Source: Bacillaceae bacterium
Lineage (GTDB): Bacteria > Bacillota > Bacilli > JACDOE01
Direction of reading: 5' to 3'
DNA length: 64,000 bases
Assembly: GCA_017656255.1 (NCBI GenBank)
Contig: JACDOE010000001.1
Location: 1 to 64,000, forward strand
The translations under genes and the position numbers were made by a program. Of the stretch, positions 1 to 8,735 are shown in pieces (position 1 is the first letter of the stretch; each line of letters starts with the position of its first letter). The notes under the pieces were generated by a model, which ran no database searches, was not told the DNA's origin, and saw nothing but the letters and a program-made list of their open reading frames with translations.

Positions 1-7
1 AAATTTT

Positions 8-41
8 AAAATAGGGCTAAACCGACGTTTAGCCCTATTTT
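8..41. terminator. Bidirectional hairpin terminator at left edge
   Basis: A perfect 15-bp inverted repeat (8-22 pairing with 27-41) encloses a 4-base loop (cgac). The arms begin and end with A and T runs, so it can terminate transcription from either side. The gene it serves lies left of the window. Confidence 0.75.
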
Positions 42-58
42 AATCGACAGTCTCAATG

Positions 59-222
59 TTTCCGCTATAAAGAGGGTTAAATATTATGCGAAGTATACAG
101 CCGCGAATAACGGTATTTTTTTCCGCAAATACATAGCGATACCTGCCATTTTGTTGTATTGCGGAAAATAATGCCGTTATTTTTTCCGATCTCTAAAGAT
201 ATTTTGTGAAGTATTCAAGTGA
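59..222. repeat. Dispersed AT-rich intergenic repeat, copy A
   Basis: This stretch carries the two signatures of a repeat family seen six times in the window. One is a tattatgcgaagtat core (near 84-98, with a second partial copy, gaagtattcaa, near 209-219). The other is ttccgc/gcgga palindromic blocks (59-68, 119-126, 158-188). No coding potential was seen between the edge and the first gene at 401. The other copies start near 10050, 13688, 27796, 37467 and 44694. Confidence 0.6.
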
Positions 223-304
223 CCCGGGTTTGCATCACGCTTACATAAGGAAAACGGGCTCTTCCGGTTCAAACATGCCCATCATTGGTTCCAGATGGAG
301 CGAT

Positions 305-333
305 TTGATTTTATGACACAACTGTCATATAAT
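305..333 (+). promoter_or_regulatory. Promoter of the TetR-ABC operon
   Basis: A -35 box TTGATT (305-310), a 17-bp spacer and a perfect -10 box TATAAT (328-333) form a SigA-type promoter. A palindrome lies inside the spacer, so a bound repressor would exclude RNA polymerase. Confidence 0.75.
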
Positions 334-369
334 CGGAGGTAGATATGACAGTGACGTCATTGTCATATC
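312..369. promoter_or_regulatory. Twin palindromic operators of the TetR regulator
   Basis: Two inverted repeats share the half-site TATGACA/TGTCATA. The first (312-318 / 323-329, 4-bp gap) fills the -35/-10 spacer. The second (342-350 / 361-369, 9-bp arms, 10-bp gap containing tgacgtca) lies just downstream of the start point. The arrangement is typical of autoregulation by the TetR protein encoded next to it; the assignment to that protein is inference. Confidence 0.7.
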
Positions 370-400
370 AGAACCTTCAGAAAGGAGGACCAACCTCACC

Positions 401-1030
401 ATGCCAACCGATACATTCTTCAATCTGCCGGAAGCAAAAAGGGAAAAAATCATAGATGCTGCCATAGACGAATTTGCCGAACATCCGTTCAACCAGGCCA
501 GTGTTGCCAGAATCGTGGAACAGGCCGGGATCCCACGGGGCAGTTTTTATCAGTATTTTGACGATTTAAAAGATCTGTATCGATATATCTTTCACCTGAG
601 TGGGCAAAAGAAAGTCGCATATCTTCAACAACATATGACGGACCACGATCGGGACATATTTCAGCAAATTCGGGACCTGTATATCGCCGGACTCAAATTT
701 GCCGATGAACATCCCCGGCTGGCCCGGATCGGCAGCCGCTTCATGAAGGAAGACGACGATTTAAAGCAAGAAATCATGGGGGAACTTGAGCAAAAGTCGG
801 ATGACTTTTTTGGCGTTTTGTTGAGTCAGGCCCAGCAACGGGGAGAAATCGATGCCAGGGTGGAAGTAAAAACTGCTTCCTTTATGTTTTTTACGCTTAA
901 TTTTGCGATAACGGATCATCTTCTGGCGCAATCGGATCCGAACGGTGACACGCTTGTCGACAACGAGGCGTTTATGAAGATGGTCGATCAGATGCTGTAT
1001 ATCCTGAAAAACGGCATGGCGGCGAAATAA
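401..1030 (+). CDS. TetR/AcrR family transcriptional repressor
   Basis: The 209-residue protein has the size and N-terminal helix-turn-helix of TetR/AcrR repressors. Residues about 12-60 contain the recognition region (ASVARIVEQAGIPRGSFYQYF), and the remainder is a helical ligand-binding domain. The start at 401 follows AAAGGAGG by about 12 bases. It is the first gene of an operon with an ABC ATPase and two permeases and has two palindromes in its promoter. It therefore probably represses itself and the exporter until the exported compound binds. The ligand cannot be told from sequence. Confidence 0.85.
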   Translation: MPTDTFFNLPEAKREKIIDAAIDEFAEHPFNQASVARIVEQAGIPRGSFYQYFDDLKDLYRYIFHLSGQKKVAYLQQHMTDHDRDIFQQIRDLYIAGLKFADEHPRLARIGSRFMKEDDDLKQEIMGELEQKSDDFFGVLLSQAQQRGEIDARVEVKTASFMFFTLNFAITDHLLAQSDPNGDTLVDNEAFMKMVDQMLYILKNGMAAK

Positions 1031-1059
1031 ATAAAAGCCCTTAAAAGGAGGGGATGGGT

Positions 1060-1914
1060 TTGTTTCAAGTCAAAGATTTGACGTTCAGATATCCCAAAAG
1101 CAAGGAAGACACGATCAGAGGAATCTCTTTCGAAATTGAGGATGGAGAAATCTTCGGATTGTTGGGTCCGAGCGGGGTTGGAAAAAGTACGACGCAAAAA
1201 ATATTGATCAAGTTGCTGGATCATTACGGTGGAGAGGTATGGTATCGTGGAAAATCGCTTGACTCCTATGGAAAGGATTTCTATGAAGAAATCGGTGTGG
1301 GGTTTGAAATGCCGGTCCATTTTTCCAAATTGACGGCCGAAGAGAACCTCCATTTTTTTAAGAAACTTTACCAATCGACGGCGGATACGGACGAACTGCT
1401 GAAGCGGGTCGGGTTGTATGAGCATAAGGACAAAAAAGTAGGGGAGTTTTCTAAAGGAATGAAAGCACGGCTCAATTTCGTGCGGGCCCTGTTGAATAAC
1501 CCGAAAATGCTGGTGCTTGATGAACCGACCAACGGGCTCGATCCGAAAAATGCCCGCATTGTCAAAGATATGATCCGGGAGTTTCAGGATCAGGGCGGTA
1601 CCGTCCTGTTAACCACCCATTTGATGAATGATGTGGATGAGTTATGTGACCGCGTTGCGTTCATGGCCGGGGGCAAGATCGTCGAAATCGACTCGCCGAA
1701 AAACCTGAAGTTGAAACACGGGGAACGGAAGGTGGAAGTCGAGTTTGAAGATGACGACGGGGTGGCCCGGGAGTCGTTCGATCTCGATCAACTGGGGAAC
1801 AGTGAGCGGTTCCTGGAGATTGTGCGTACCAAAAAGATCGTCACCATGCACAGCAAGGAAACAACGCTTGATGATATTTTCATCAAGTTGACCGGGGTCG
1901 ATGTCTATGCCTAA
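1060..1914 (+). CDS. ABC transporter ATP-binding protein
   Basis: This is the nucleotide-binding subunit of a multidrug-type exporter. Numbered from an in-frame ATG two codons upstream, it has Walker A GPSGVGKST at 38-46, signature FSKGM at 132-136, Walker B MLVLDEPTNGLDP around 152-164 and an H-loop TTH. The Q-loop position carries Glu in GFEMP, as in some small-exporter ATPases. The ATG at 1054 abuts the AAGGAGGGG ribosome site with no gap, so the TTG at 1060, about seven bases away, is the likelier start (284 residues). It overlaps the next gene by 14 bases, suggesting translational coupling with both permeases. Confidence 0.85.
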   Translation: MFQVKDLTFRYPKSKEDTIRGISFEIEDGEIFGLLGPSGVGKSTTQKILIKLLDHYGGEVWYRGKSLDSYGKDFYEEIGVGFEMPVHFSKLTAEENLHFFKKLYQSTADTDELLKRVGLYEHKDKKVGEFSKGMKARLNFVRALLNNPKMLVLDEPTNGLDPKNARIVKDMIREFQDQGGTVLLTTHLMNDVDELCDRVAFMAGGKIVEIDSPKNLKLKHGERKVEVEFEDDDGVARESFDLDQLGNSERFLEIVRTKKIVTMHSKETTLDDIFIKLTGVDVYA

Positions 1915-2632
1915 TTTCATGGTGTTGTTGACGGGTGAACTGGAGCGCATGAAAAAATACAACATTGTCGCGGCCAGCTTTGTGATTATCCTGATCTGGA
2001 TCGGAGTGCTGCATTTCACAGACATTCAGGATGTGAGCCGTCTGTTGCCGTTGCTGGTTTTTCTGGATGCGACATCTATGGCCATTTTAATGATCGGGGT
2101 GACCCTTTTTTATGAAAAACAGGAAGGTACGCTGAAAACCCTCCTGGTGGCGCCGATTCGAAAAATGGAATATGTCCTGGCAAAAACGGCTGCCGGTGTG
2201 ATGTCCAATCTGGTGACGCTATTGGTTTTGTACCTGTATGCGCGTCTTTTTAAAGAGGTTCATGTGCATGTGTTTGGTCTGGTTGCCGCCGTAATCCTGG
2301 TATCCTTGTTCCACTCACTGGTCGGGTTTTTGCTGACCTATTATGCGAAGGATTTTACCGATCTGTTGATGGCGATGATGAAGTATGTTTTTGTGTTTAT
2401 GTTGCCCCTTTTATTGGAGCAGGTGGGGATCATCACCAGTACATGGTTGCAGAACGTGTTCTACATTTTGCCGACGAAGGCTTCCTATATACTGCTTCAG
2501 GCGACGGCAGGCGGGATGGAGACATGGGAGATCGTGTTTTCCGCCGGTTATCTGCTGGTTTTCTCACTGGTGCTGGCCTGGATGGCGGTCAGGAAATTTC
2601 TTCAATTTGCGCTGAAGGAAAGTGGTGTTTAA
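1901..2632 (+). CDS. ABC-2 type exporter permease, first subunit
   Basis: This 243-residue protein has about six hydrophobic segments and the layout of ABC-2 export permeases: a first membrane helix after an N-terminal LTGELERMKKY segment, then a cytoplasmic stretch with the ExxGT-like sequence YEKQEGTLKTLLVAP typical of the family. It starts inside the end of the ATPase gene and runs into the second permease gene. A heterodimeric permease with one ATPase is therefore likely. The substrate is unknown; TetR-linked exporters of this type usually expel drugs or amphiphiles. Confidence 0.75.
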   Translation: MSMPNFMVLLTGELERMKKYNIVAASFVIILIWIGVLHFTDIQDVSRLLPLLVFLDATSMAILMIGVTLFYEKQEGTLKTLLVAPIRKMEYVLAKTAAGVMSNLVTLLVLYLYARLFKEVHVHVFGLVAAVILVSLFHSLVGFLLTYYAKDFTDLLMAMMKYVFVFMLPLLLEQVGIITSTWLQNVFYILPTKASYILLQATAGGMETWEIVFSAGYLLVFSLVLAWMAVRKFLQFALKESGV

Positions 2633-2633
2633 T

Positions 2634-3356
2634 ATGTATGCCCGGTATATGTACAGTGAATTGAAAAAATGGCGACGGGATTCGTTGATGGGGTTCATGT
2701 TAATCTACCCGATTCTGTTCGGGGTGATCGGACGCTATGTCGTGCCCTGGGTGGAGGAAATGAGCGGGTTTCCCATGGATACGATTGCCGATTACATCCT
2801 GGTTGTGCTGGTGTTGCTGACACCGCAGGTTTATGGGGCGCTGATCGGATTTTCCATCCTGAATGACCGTGATGATCACGTGCTTACTTCGGTGAGGGTT
2901 ACGCCGCTCAGTATCCATCAATTTTTGCTGTTTAAACTGGTGCTTGTATTTGTGCTTTCTTTTGTGGCCTGCCTCTATGTGATGTGGTTTTCCGATATCG
3001 GGGGTTTCAGGGCGGGAGAGATGGCAGCGATTTCCTTTCTTGCTTCGCTTGCGGCGCCGATGACGGGGCTTATGATCAATGCACTGGCCCAGAATAAAAT
3101 CGAAGGGTTTGCCGTGATGAAAGGGATCGGGATCCTGATTATTTTTCCATTTATCGCGCTGTTTTTTGTGGATGCAAAGGAGTTGTTGTTTGCATTCGCT
3201 CCCGGGTTCTGGCCGGCCAAAGCGATCAGCAGTATCATTCGCGGAGAGGATTTGCTGCTGTTGAGTTATGGTCAGTATGTGTGGATCGGGCTGGTGTATG
3301 TTGCGCTTCTTAATGTGTTGACTTACCGGTTTTTTGTGGAACGAATCAAGGTGTAA
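2634..3356 (+). CDS. ABC-2 type exporter permease, second subunit
   Basis: A roughly 240-residue membrane protein with about six transmembrane segments, paired with the preceding permease. It begins MYARYMYSELKKWRRDS, a basic cytoplasmic N-terminus, followed by helices and a loop with the sequence ILNDRDDHVLTSVRVTP, which resembles the coupling region of ABC-2 permeases. Two in-frame GTG codons at 2622 and 2625 overlap the upstream stop. The ATG at 2634 is preferred as the conventional start, but the AAGGA site (2615-2619) is closer to GTG 2625, so the start is uncertain by three codons. Confidence 0.72.
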   Translation: MYARYMYSELKKWRRDSLMGFMLIYPILFGVIGRYVVPWVEEMSGFPMDTIADYILVVLVLLTPQVYGALIGFSILNDRDDHVLTSVRVTPLSIHQFLLFKLVLVFVLSFVACLYVMWFSDIGGFRAGEMAAISFLASLAAPMTGLMINALAQNKIEGFAVMKGIGILIIFPFIALFFVDAKELLFAFAPGFWPAKAISSIIRGEDLLLLSYGQYVWIGLVYVALLNVLTYRFFVERIKV

Positions 3357-3363
3357 GAAAAGG

Positions 3364-3395
3364 GGGAGGGGGCGGGTTTACCCTCTCCTTGATTC
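3364..3395 (+). terminator. Probable terminator after the ABC operon
   Basis: An 8-bp GC-rich stem (3365-3372 with 3381-3388, one G-T wobble) encloses an 8-base loop and is followed by a weak T-rich stretch. It lies directly after the second permease gene. Confidence 0.45.
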
Positions 3396-3499
3396 ATTCA
3401 ACAGATTGTCTGAATCCTTTAAATCATGTGGTAGTTGCATCGTAACGGGTATGTTACAATAAGGAACAAATCTTCCCGGGGGAAAGGAACAGATAACCT

Positions 3500-4339
3500 G
3501 TGACATCCTTAAAACCTATCAAGCGAAGTCCATTTCGGCTATATGCAGGCAAAAAATACTATCGGTTAAAACGTTATCTTCACTGGTATCTGGGCGGGGA
3601 AACGTATGCCATTAAAAAAGCGAATTCCCTGTTGCCCCATGTCGTCTTTACCCATAAAACGCCCCTTCTTCGCAAGCTGAGAGATGTAGACATGTGGTTA
3701 CAGCATAACAAGGTTAAGAATCTGAAAATAGCCACTGGCAGATTAAATCGCGTCCTGATCAAACCGGGTGAAACCTTTTCTTACTGGCGTTTGATCGGGA
3801 ATCCGACGAAACGAAAAGGGTATGTGGACGGCATGATTTTGTTTCATGGCCGGGTCACCACGGGTGTGGGGGGCGGACTGTGTCAATTATCCAATCTTAT
3901 CTACTGGCTGACATTACATTCCCCGTTAACCGTTACCGAGCGTTATCGGCACAGTTACGATGTTTTTCCCGACTCCAATCGGCGGCAGCCTTTCGGAAGC
4001 GGTGCCACCTGTTACTATAACTATCTTGATCTACAGATTAAAAATGAAACCCCTCATCAATACCAGCTGGTCGTTTACCTGACCGATACGCATCTGGTCG
4101 GGGAATGGCGCTCAGATGTCCCGTCGACCAGAACCTATGAAGTCTATGAAAAAGAACACTGGATCACCTGCGAGTACTGGGGTGGTTACGTCAGGCACAA
4201 CAAGATTCACAGGAGAGTGTATAATCTGGAAAATGAACAGATCGATGATGAGTTCATCACAGAAAATCACGCCATCATGATGTATGAGCCGATGCTCGAT
4301 GATGGCGAATCATCCGGGACGGAGGGAAATGTCAGGTAA
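3500..4339 (+). CDS. VanW family protein
   Basis: The 279-residue protein matches the VanW family, named for the accessory protein of VanB-type glycopeptide-resistance clusters; its biochemical role is unknown. The diagnostic core is KPGETFSYW (about 91-99), followed by GGGLCQLSN and the RHSYDVFPDSNRR stretch. No signal peptide or membrane helix is apparent, unlike longer VanW proteins with a G5 domain. The GTG at 3500 follows a GGGGGAAAGGA ribosome site by about ten bases. There are no vanR/S, vanH, D-Ala-D-Lac ligase or vanX genes nearby, so a resistance role cannot be inferred. Confidence 0.8.
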   Translation: MTSLKPIKRSPFRLYAGKKYYRLKRYLHWYLGGETYAIKKANSLLPHVVFTHKTPLLRKLRDVDMWLQHNKVKNLKIATGRLNRVLIKPGETFSYWRLIGNPTKRKGYVDGMILFHGRVTTGVGGGLCQLSNLIYWLTLHSPLTVTERYRHSYDVFPDSNRRQPFGSGATCYYNYLDLQIKNETPHQYQLVVYLTDTHLVGEWRSDVPSTRTYEVYEKEHWITCEYWGGYVRHNKIHRRVYNLENEQIDDEFITENHAIMMYEPMLDDGESSGTEGNVR

Positions 4340-4531
4340 CCCATTTCTTGATTGAGTGTAGAATCGTCAATCGTATTATAGAGCGATCGCCCTTATTTTC
4401 TTTGCCATCGAATTGATAAAAGCGCTATAAATCATTAAAAAAAAGAGTAGAGATATATTGATGGATAAAAAACACAACAATTTCTAGAAAAGCAATAAAT
4501 GAGAGAATCCGTTGAGATCGGGAGGATCCGA

Positions 4532-4996
4532 TTATTGCAATCTTATCTCATCTTTTTGATCGCCGTATTCAATGATTACCGTTACATCTTCATCCCAGAA
4601 TCTGTCGTTATCATCCTGGTGAGACAATTCCTGATCAACATTGAAAACCCCGTCCGCTGTCCGTTTCGCCTTGAAAACAGTATGCCATTCTCCTTCGGGC
4701 TGTTTTGCTGTATAACCCAGGACTTCGTCGTTGATCTTAATCGAAACATTAATTTCGGGATTTGATATCTCGATTTTTGGCGTGATCACCAGTGAATGCA
4801 TGGACTGATACAATTTTTCAAGATTGTAATAGGTTCCCGAAATGTGATCGATCACGTCCCAGTTTTCATGAGAACCTTTCTGGGTTAAGGAAAATTGAAC
4901 AAGCTTTTGGCCTTCAAGATTTTGACCTTCTTCCGTACAACCAGTTGCCAGAGTTAACAGAATGAAAACGAGTATCAGGGATGATAATTTCTTCAT
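4532..4996 (-). CDS. Small secreted lipoprotein, unknown function
   Basis: The 154-residue product starts with a lipoprotein signal peptide: MKK, a hydrophobic core, and a lipobox ending ATGC at residues 17-20. The mature part is hydrophilic and carries predicted beta-strand patterns (ITPKIEISNPEINVSIKIND), suggesting a small beta-rich surface domain. I do not recognise the family. It is monocistronic, lying between the VanW gene and divergent recQ. The opposite-strand frame at 4499-4765 is a shadow of it. The role is unknown. Confidence 0.65.
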   Translation of the reverse strand: MKKLSSLILVFILLTLATGCTEEGQNLEGQKLVQFSLTQKGSHENWDVIDHISGTYYNLEKLYQSMHSLVITPKIEISNPEINVSIKINDEVLGYTAKQPEGEWHTVFKAKRTADGVFNVDQELSHQDDNDRFWDEDVTVIIEYGDQKDEIRLQ

Positions 4997-5178
4997 AATC
5001 TGGCTCTCTTTCCACTTTGTGTTTATATTATTATTTTAAAGGAAATATCATCATCTGTCAGCAGCATGGAACAGTCAAATATTTGATGGGATGAATTCTC
5101 CCTGTTCCATATCTTCGCAATAAAAAATCAGTTACAATATGATTAAGACTTATACGAGAATATTGTCAGGAGTTTGCG

Positions 5179-6951
5179 ATGATTGACCAGGCCCAAAACT
5201 ATCTGAAACGAATCTACGGCTATGACACCTTTCGACCGGGGCAGGAACGGGTGATTTCCGATCTGCTGACGGGTCGCGACACCGTGGGTATCATGCCCAC
5301 CGGCGGCGGAAAATCGATCTGCTATCAGATTCCGTCCCTGATTTTTCCGGGAACCACCATCGTGATTTCCCCTCTAATTTCACTGATGCAGGACCAGGTG
5401 GATGCGCTTAAGGCGCTGGGCATACCTGCTGCCTTTCTTAACAGTACCCTGAAGAAACGTGAATGGAGCCGGATTTTGAACGAGGCGGCGCAGGGTGAAT
5501 ACCGGCTGTTATATGTAGCACCGGAACGGCTGGAAGCGGACAGTTTTCAGGCGCTGGTTCGTGAAATGCCGATTTCCTTTGTGGCCATTGATGAGGCACA
5601 CTGTGTCTCCCAATGGGGCCATGATTTTCGCCCCGGTTATTTACGAATTTCCACTTTTATCGATAATCTGCCTTCCCGGCCGGTGGTCGCTGCCTTTACT
5701 GCGACGGCCACGGAGGAAGTGCGTCGGGATATTATCCGTTTGCTGGGACTCAAAGATCCCGCCCTGCATATGACCGGATTTGATCGCCCCAATCTTAATT
5801 TTAGCGTACTCCGTGGCGTTAATCGGGAGTCTTATGTCAGCCGGTACATACGTAAACACGCCGATCAGGCCGGGATTATCTATACGGCTACCCGGCGTGA
5901 AACAGAATCGCTTTTTGAGAAGCTGACCAAAGAGGGATTTTCAGCTGGCAAATATCACGCCGGAATGAGTGATCGGGAACGGGAACGCATGCAGCAGGCG
6001 TTCCTACAGGATGATATCCGTGTCATGGTGGCGACTAATGCCTTCGGCATGGGGATTGACAAATCCAATGTCCGCTACGTGGTCCACTGGAATCTCCCGA
6101 AGAATATGGAATCGTACTATCAGGAGGCGGGGCGGGCCGGCCGTGACGGGGAGCCCGGTGTGTGCATCCTGTTTTTTCAGCCGCAGGATATCATCACCCA
6201 GAAATATTTGATTGAAAACAGTGTCTCTTCGCCGGACCGGCAGGCGATTGAGCTGAAGAAATTGCGCAAAATGGTGGATTATTGCCACACACGCCATTGT
6301 CTGAGGCAATTTATTTTACGTTATTTTGGACAGGCTGATGCTGCTGATTCCTGTGACAATTGTGGAAACTGTAACAATGACGGGGAACTGGAAGATATCA
6401 CGGTAGAGGCGCAGAAGATCGGCTCCTGTGTGAAACGAATGAATGAACGGTTCGGCATGACACTGGTGGCCCGCGTTCTGAAGGGTTCAAGCAATAAACG
6501 CCTTAAGGAACTGGGCCTGGATCGGCTCCCGACCTATGGCATTATGAAGGATTATACGGAAAAAGAGATTCTGGATCTGATGCAGCTTCTGGTGGCTGAC
6601 GGCTATCTGGCTTTGAGCGAAGGGCGTTATCCGGTGGTCCGGCTGATGCCACCTGCCGTGGATGTATTAAAAGGGGAGACCCGGGTCTATCGTCGTACGC
6701 ATCAGGTTAAACGAGATACCCGGGAAGGAGACGAAGTTTTCGAGAAACTGCGTGATCTCCGCAAGCTTCTGGCTGACCGTGAAGGGGTTCCGCCGTTTGT
6801 GGTATTTTCCGACAGTACACTGCGTGAGATGGCGATTCGGCTGCCGGTTACCCCGGAAGAGCTCCTGCAGGTTAAAGGGGTGGGGGAAGCCAAGCTGGAC
6901 AAGTACGGTGACGTATTTTTGGATTTGTTAAAAGAGGAAGTTGAGGGATAG
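5179..6951 (+). CDS. recQ: ATP-dependent DNA helicase RecQ
   Basis: A 3'-5' superfamily 2 helicase used in recombinational repair and fork processing. Visible elements are the Q-motif region FRPGQE (18-23), Walker A MPTGGGKS (39-46), DEAH at 138-141 with the aromatic-rich loop after it, and motif VI QEAGRAGRDG. A four-Cys zinc site (CHTRHC ... CDNCGNC, about 369-398), a winged-helix RQC region and a C-terminal HRDC domain (about 510-585) follow. At 590 residues it has the full RecQ architecture. The start follows AGGAG by about seven bases. It is transcribed alone and its 3' end is 54 bases from the coiled-coil gene. Confidence 0.93.
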   Translation: MIDQAQNYLKRIYGYDTFRPGQERVISDLLTGRDTVGIMPTGGGKSICYQIPSLIFPGTTIVISPLISLMQDQVDALKALGIPAAFLNSTLKKREWSRILNEAAQGEYRLLYVAPERLEADSFQALVREMPISFVAIDEAHCVSQWGHDFRPGYLRISTFIDNLPSRPVVAAFTATATEEVRRDIIRLLGLKDPALHMTGFDRPNLNFSVLRGVNRESYVSRYIRKHADQAGIIYTATRRETESLFEKLTKEGFSAGKYHAGMSDRERERMQQAFLQDDIRVMVATNAFGMGIDKSNVRYVVHWNLPKNMESYYQEAGRAGRDGEPGVCILFFQPQDIITQKYLIENSVSSPDRQAIELKKLRKMVDYCHTRHCLRQFILRYFGQADAADSCDNCGNCNNDGELEDITVEAQKIGSCVKRMNERFGMTLVARVLKGSSNKRLKELGLDRLPTYGIMKDYTEKEILDLMQLLVADGYLALSEGRYPVVRLMPPAVDVLKGETRVYRRTHQVKRDTREGDEVFEKLRDLRKLLADREGVPPFVVFSDSTLREMAIRLPVTPEELLQVKGVGEAKLDKYGDVFLDLLKEEVEG

Positions 6952-7005
6952 ATAAGGTAACTCAATAAACGCGGAAAACGATGTGAAAGGAGGGTTAAGT
7001 CAGTC

Positions 7006-7605
7006 ATGAATGAAGCACTTCTCCGAGAAATTTTAGGTAAAGTCAATGATATTACCGCAGACATGGAAACATTAAAAGGCGAAGTTAAACGGAACAGCGA
7101 TCTGGTTCATCAACTTATCACAAACGTTGGTGCTTTAGGTAAAAGGATTGATGATCTGGACAACAAGTTTAATGAACTAGATGGCAAGTTTACCAATCTG
7201 GATAACAAGTTTAATGAACTAGATGGCAAGTTTACCAATCTGGATAACAAGTTTAATGAACTAGATGGCAAGTTTACCAATCTGGATAACAAGTTTAATG
7301 AACTGGATGGCAAGTTTATCAATCTGGACAACAAGTTTAATGAACTAGATGGCAAGTTTACCAATCTGGATAACAAGTTTAATGAACTGGATGGCAAGTT
7401 TAACGATCTGGACAACAAGTTTAATGAACTAGACAACAAATTTAACGGTCTGGACAACAAATTTAACGATCTGGATAACAAGGTAGATCACCATTATGAA
7501 ACGTTAGTCAGAGCAGACTTCCACCTGAAAAGAGATATTGAGTTTGTTTACCAGGAAACGGCCCAAAACAAATTGGAAATTAATCGATTAAAAAAAGATG
7601 CTTAA
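7006..7605 (+). CDS. Coiled-coil protein built on 14-residue repeats
   Basis: The 199-residue protein is predicted to be almost entirely alpha-helical coiled coil. Residues 51-162 consist of eight tandem 14-residue units, each two heptads of the form LDNKFNE LDGKFTN. The last units drift (LDNKFNG, LDNKVDH). The flanks are ordinary heptad sequence (N-terminus MNEALLREILGKVNDITADM; C-terminus ETAQNKLEINRLKKDA). No signal peptide or membrane segment is seen. The start follows AAAGGAGGG. The function is unknown; such rods usually act as spacers or oligomerisation domains. Repeat number is expected to vary between strains. Confidence 0.75.
   Translation: MNEALLREILGKVNDITADMETLKGEVKRNSDLVHQLITNVGALGKRIDDLDNKFNELDGKFTNLDNKFNELDGKFTNLDNKFNELDGKFTNLDNKFNELDGKFINLDNKFNELDGKFTNLDNKFNELDGKFNDLDNKFNELDNKFNGLDNKFNDLDNKVDHHYETLVRADFHLKRDIEFVYQETAQNKLEINRLKKDA
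7156..7491 (+). repeat. Eight-copy 42-bp coding tandem repeat
   Basis: Eight contiguous 42-bp units lie entirely within the coiled-coil gene. The first four or five are nearly identical at the DNA level, differing at an occasional base (ctagat/ctggat, accaat/atcaat), while the last three are more diverged. The near-identity indicates recent expansion by slippage or unequal recombination. The unit is a multiple of three, so copy-number changes preserve the frame. Confidence 0.9.
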
Positions 7606-7632
7606 TCAAACACCTTTATAATCCCGAAACGA

Positions 7633-7668
7633 AACACGCATCGGGCTCATGTTGTTCCGATGCGTGTT
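7633..7668. terminator. Hairpin between convergent genes
   Basis: A perfect 12-bp stem (7633-7644 with 7657-7668) with a 12-base loop lies between the coiled-coil gene and cvfB, which converge here. The T-tracts are weak on both sides, so termination efficiency is uncertain. Confidence 0.6.
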
Positions 7669-7688
7669 ATTCCCGGTTTCTGACACTA

Positions 7689-8552
7689 TTACTTTCTTTC
7701 CCGCAAGAACGTCCAGCCATCTTCCTGATAGACTTTGTTTTCTTTCATCAGTTTTCCCAGTGCCCGTTTAAAGGCGGCCTTGCTGATTCCGAAAATCGAC
7801 TTGATATCGTCGGGATGGGTTTTGTCCGAATAGGGCATCGCGCCGCCACGACCTTTCATATAGGCATAAATCATTTCCGCGTCCTCTTCTAGAGCATCCT
7901 CCTTTTTTAAAAGAAGGGACAGATTGACACTGCCGTCCTCATTGATTTTCGTTACACGACCGTTCACCTTTTCTCCCAGTCGGGGTTCACGTTTTCGCTG
8001 ACTCTCATGGATAAAACCGCGATACCCTTCCTTCGAGATCACAAAGGTCCCGATTTTCAGGTTCCGATAGACGTGACCTTCCAGATTTTGATGCAATAAG
8101 TCCCGTTTGGCCGGCTTCATGATCTGTTGAATGATCTCTTCTGTAGCAGGAACGGCCAACAGCCGCCCCTGGCTGTCACGTTCCAGCGTGACGAGGAGCC
8201 GGTCCCCTTTTTCCGGCCAGATTGGCTGATGACGGGGAAGCACATCCCGGGATACCAGGATATCCTTTTGTATACCGATATCCACAAACACGCCTAGTGG
8301 CCTTTGGACTTCGACGACTTCCGCCCAGCCGTAAGTCCCCACTTGAATTTTCGGAATCGTCATGGTGGCGGCGAGCCGGTTTTCCTTATCCCGGTATAAA
8401 AAGACTTGAATATCGTCACCCAATTCTAAGGGGTCGGTGATTTCATTCTTATGTAACAGCACATCTTCATCCCCGCTGGTCAAGAAAAACCCGTAGGGTG
8501 CTTCTCTTTCCACGGTTAATGTTGCAACAGTTCCAGCTTCTAATGCGGTCAT
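7689..8552 (-). CDS. cvfB: CvfB-like S1 RNA-binding protein (YitL family)
   Basis: The 287-residue protein matches the CvfB/YitL family: tandem S1-like OB-fold domains followed by a C-terminal winged helix (DDIKSIFGISKAAFKRALGKLMKE). OB-fold signatures include GFFLTSGDEDVLLHKNEI near the N-terminus, GVFVDIGIQKDILVSRDVLP in the middle and GYRGFIHESQ later. In Staphylococcus aureus the family affects virulence gene expression and binds RNA (from memory). It is expected to be cytoplasmic. It is monocistronic and converges with the coiled-coil gene. Confidence 0.85.
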   Translation of the reverse strand: MTALEAGTVATLTVEREAPYGFFLTSGDEDVLLHKNEITDPLELGDDIQVFLYRDKENRLAATMTIPKIQVGTYGWAEVVEVQRPLGVFVDIGIQKDILVSRDVLPRHQPIWPEKGDRLLVTLERDSQGRLLAVPATEEIIQQIMKPAKRDLLHQNLEGHVYRNLKIGTFVISKEGYRGFIHESQRKREPRLGEKVNGRVTKINEDGSVNLSLLLKKEDALEEDAEMIYAYMKGRGGAMPYSDKTHPDDIKSIFGISKAAFKRALGKLMKENKVYQEDGWTFLRERK

Positions 8553-8735
8553 TCCTGGTTTCCTCCCGGTCCTGAAAAAATTGTCTTCATGGTATCATAC
8601 CATATATTTTTTACTTTCTGAGACATGTATATTTTTTGCTGGAGATGACTGGATATTCACAATGAATATGAGGCGTTTTGCAAAACGAACCGCAAACCCT
8701 GTGCAAGGATTTGCGGCGGCAAATTCTAAAACCAA

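Noticed and set aside
3500-4339. Vancomycin-resistance cluster suggested by VanW
   Set aside because: No other van genes are nearby, and VanW-family proteins are common in bacilli without resistance.
4499-4765. 88-codon plus-strand frame opposite the small lipoprotein gene
   Set aside because: The minus-strand product has a clean lipoprotein signal and spacing; this frame has no ribosome site.
7110-7481. Repetitive Leu/Ser-rich frame on the minus strand
   Set aside because: It is the complement of the 42-bp coding repeat and has no start signal of its own.
7156-7491. Possible CRISPR array
   Set aside because: The units are contiguous 42-bp repeats without unique spacers and are in frame within a coiled-coil gene.
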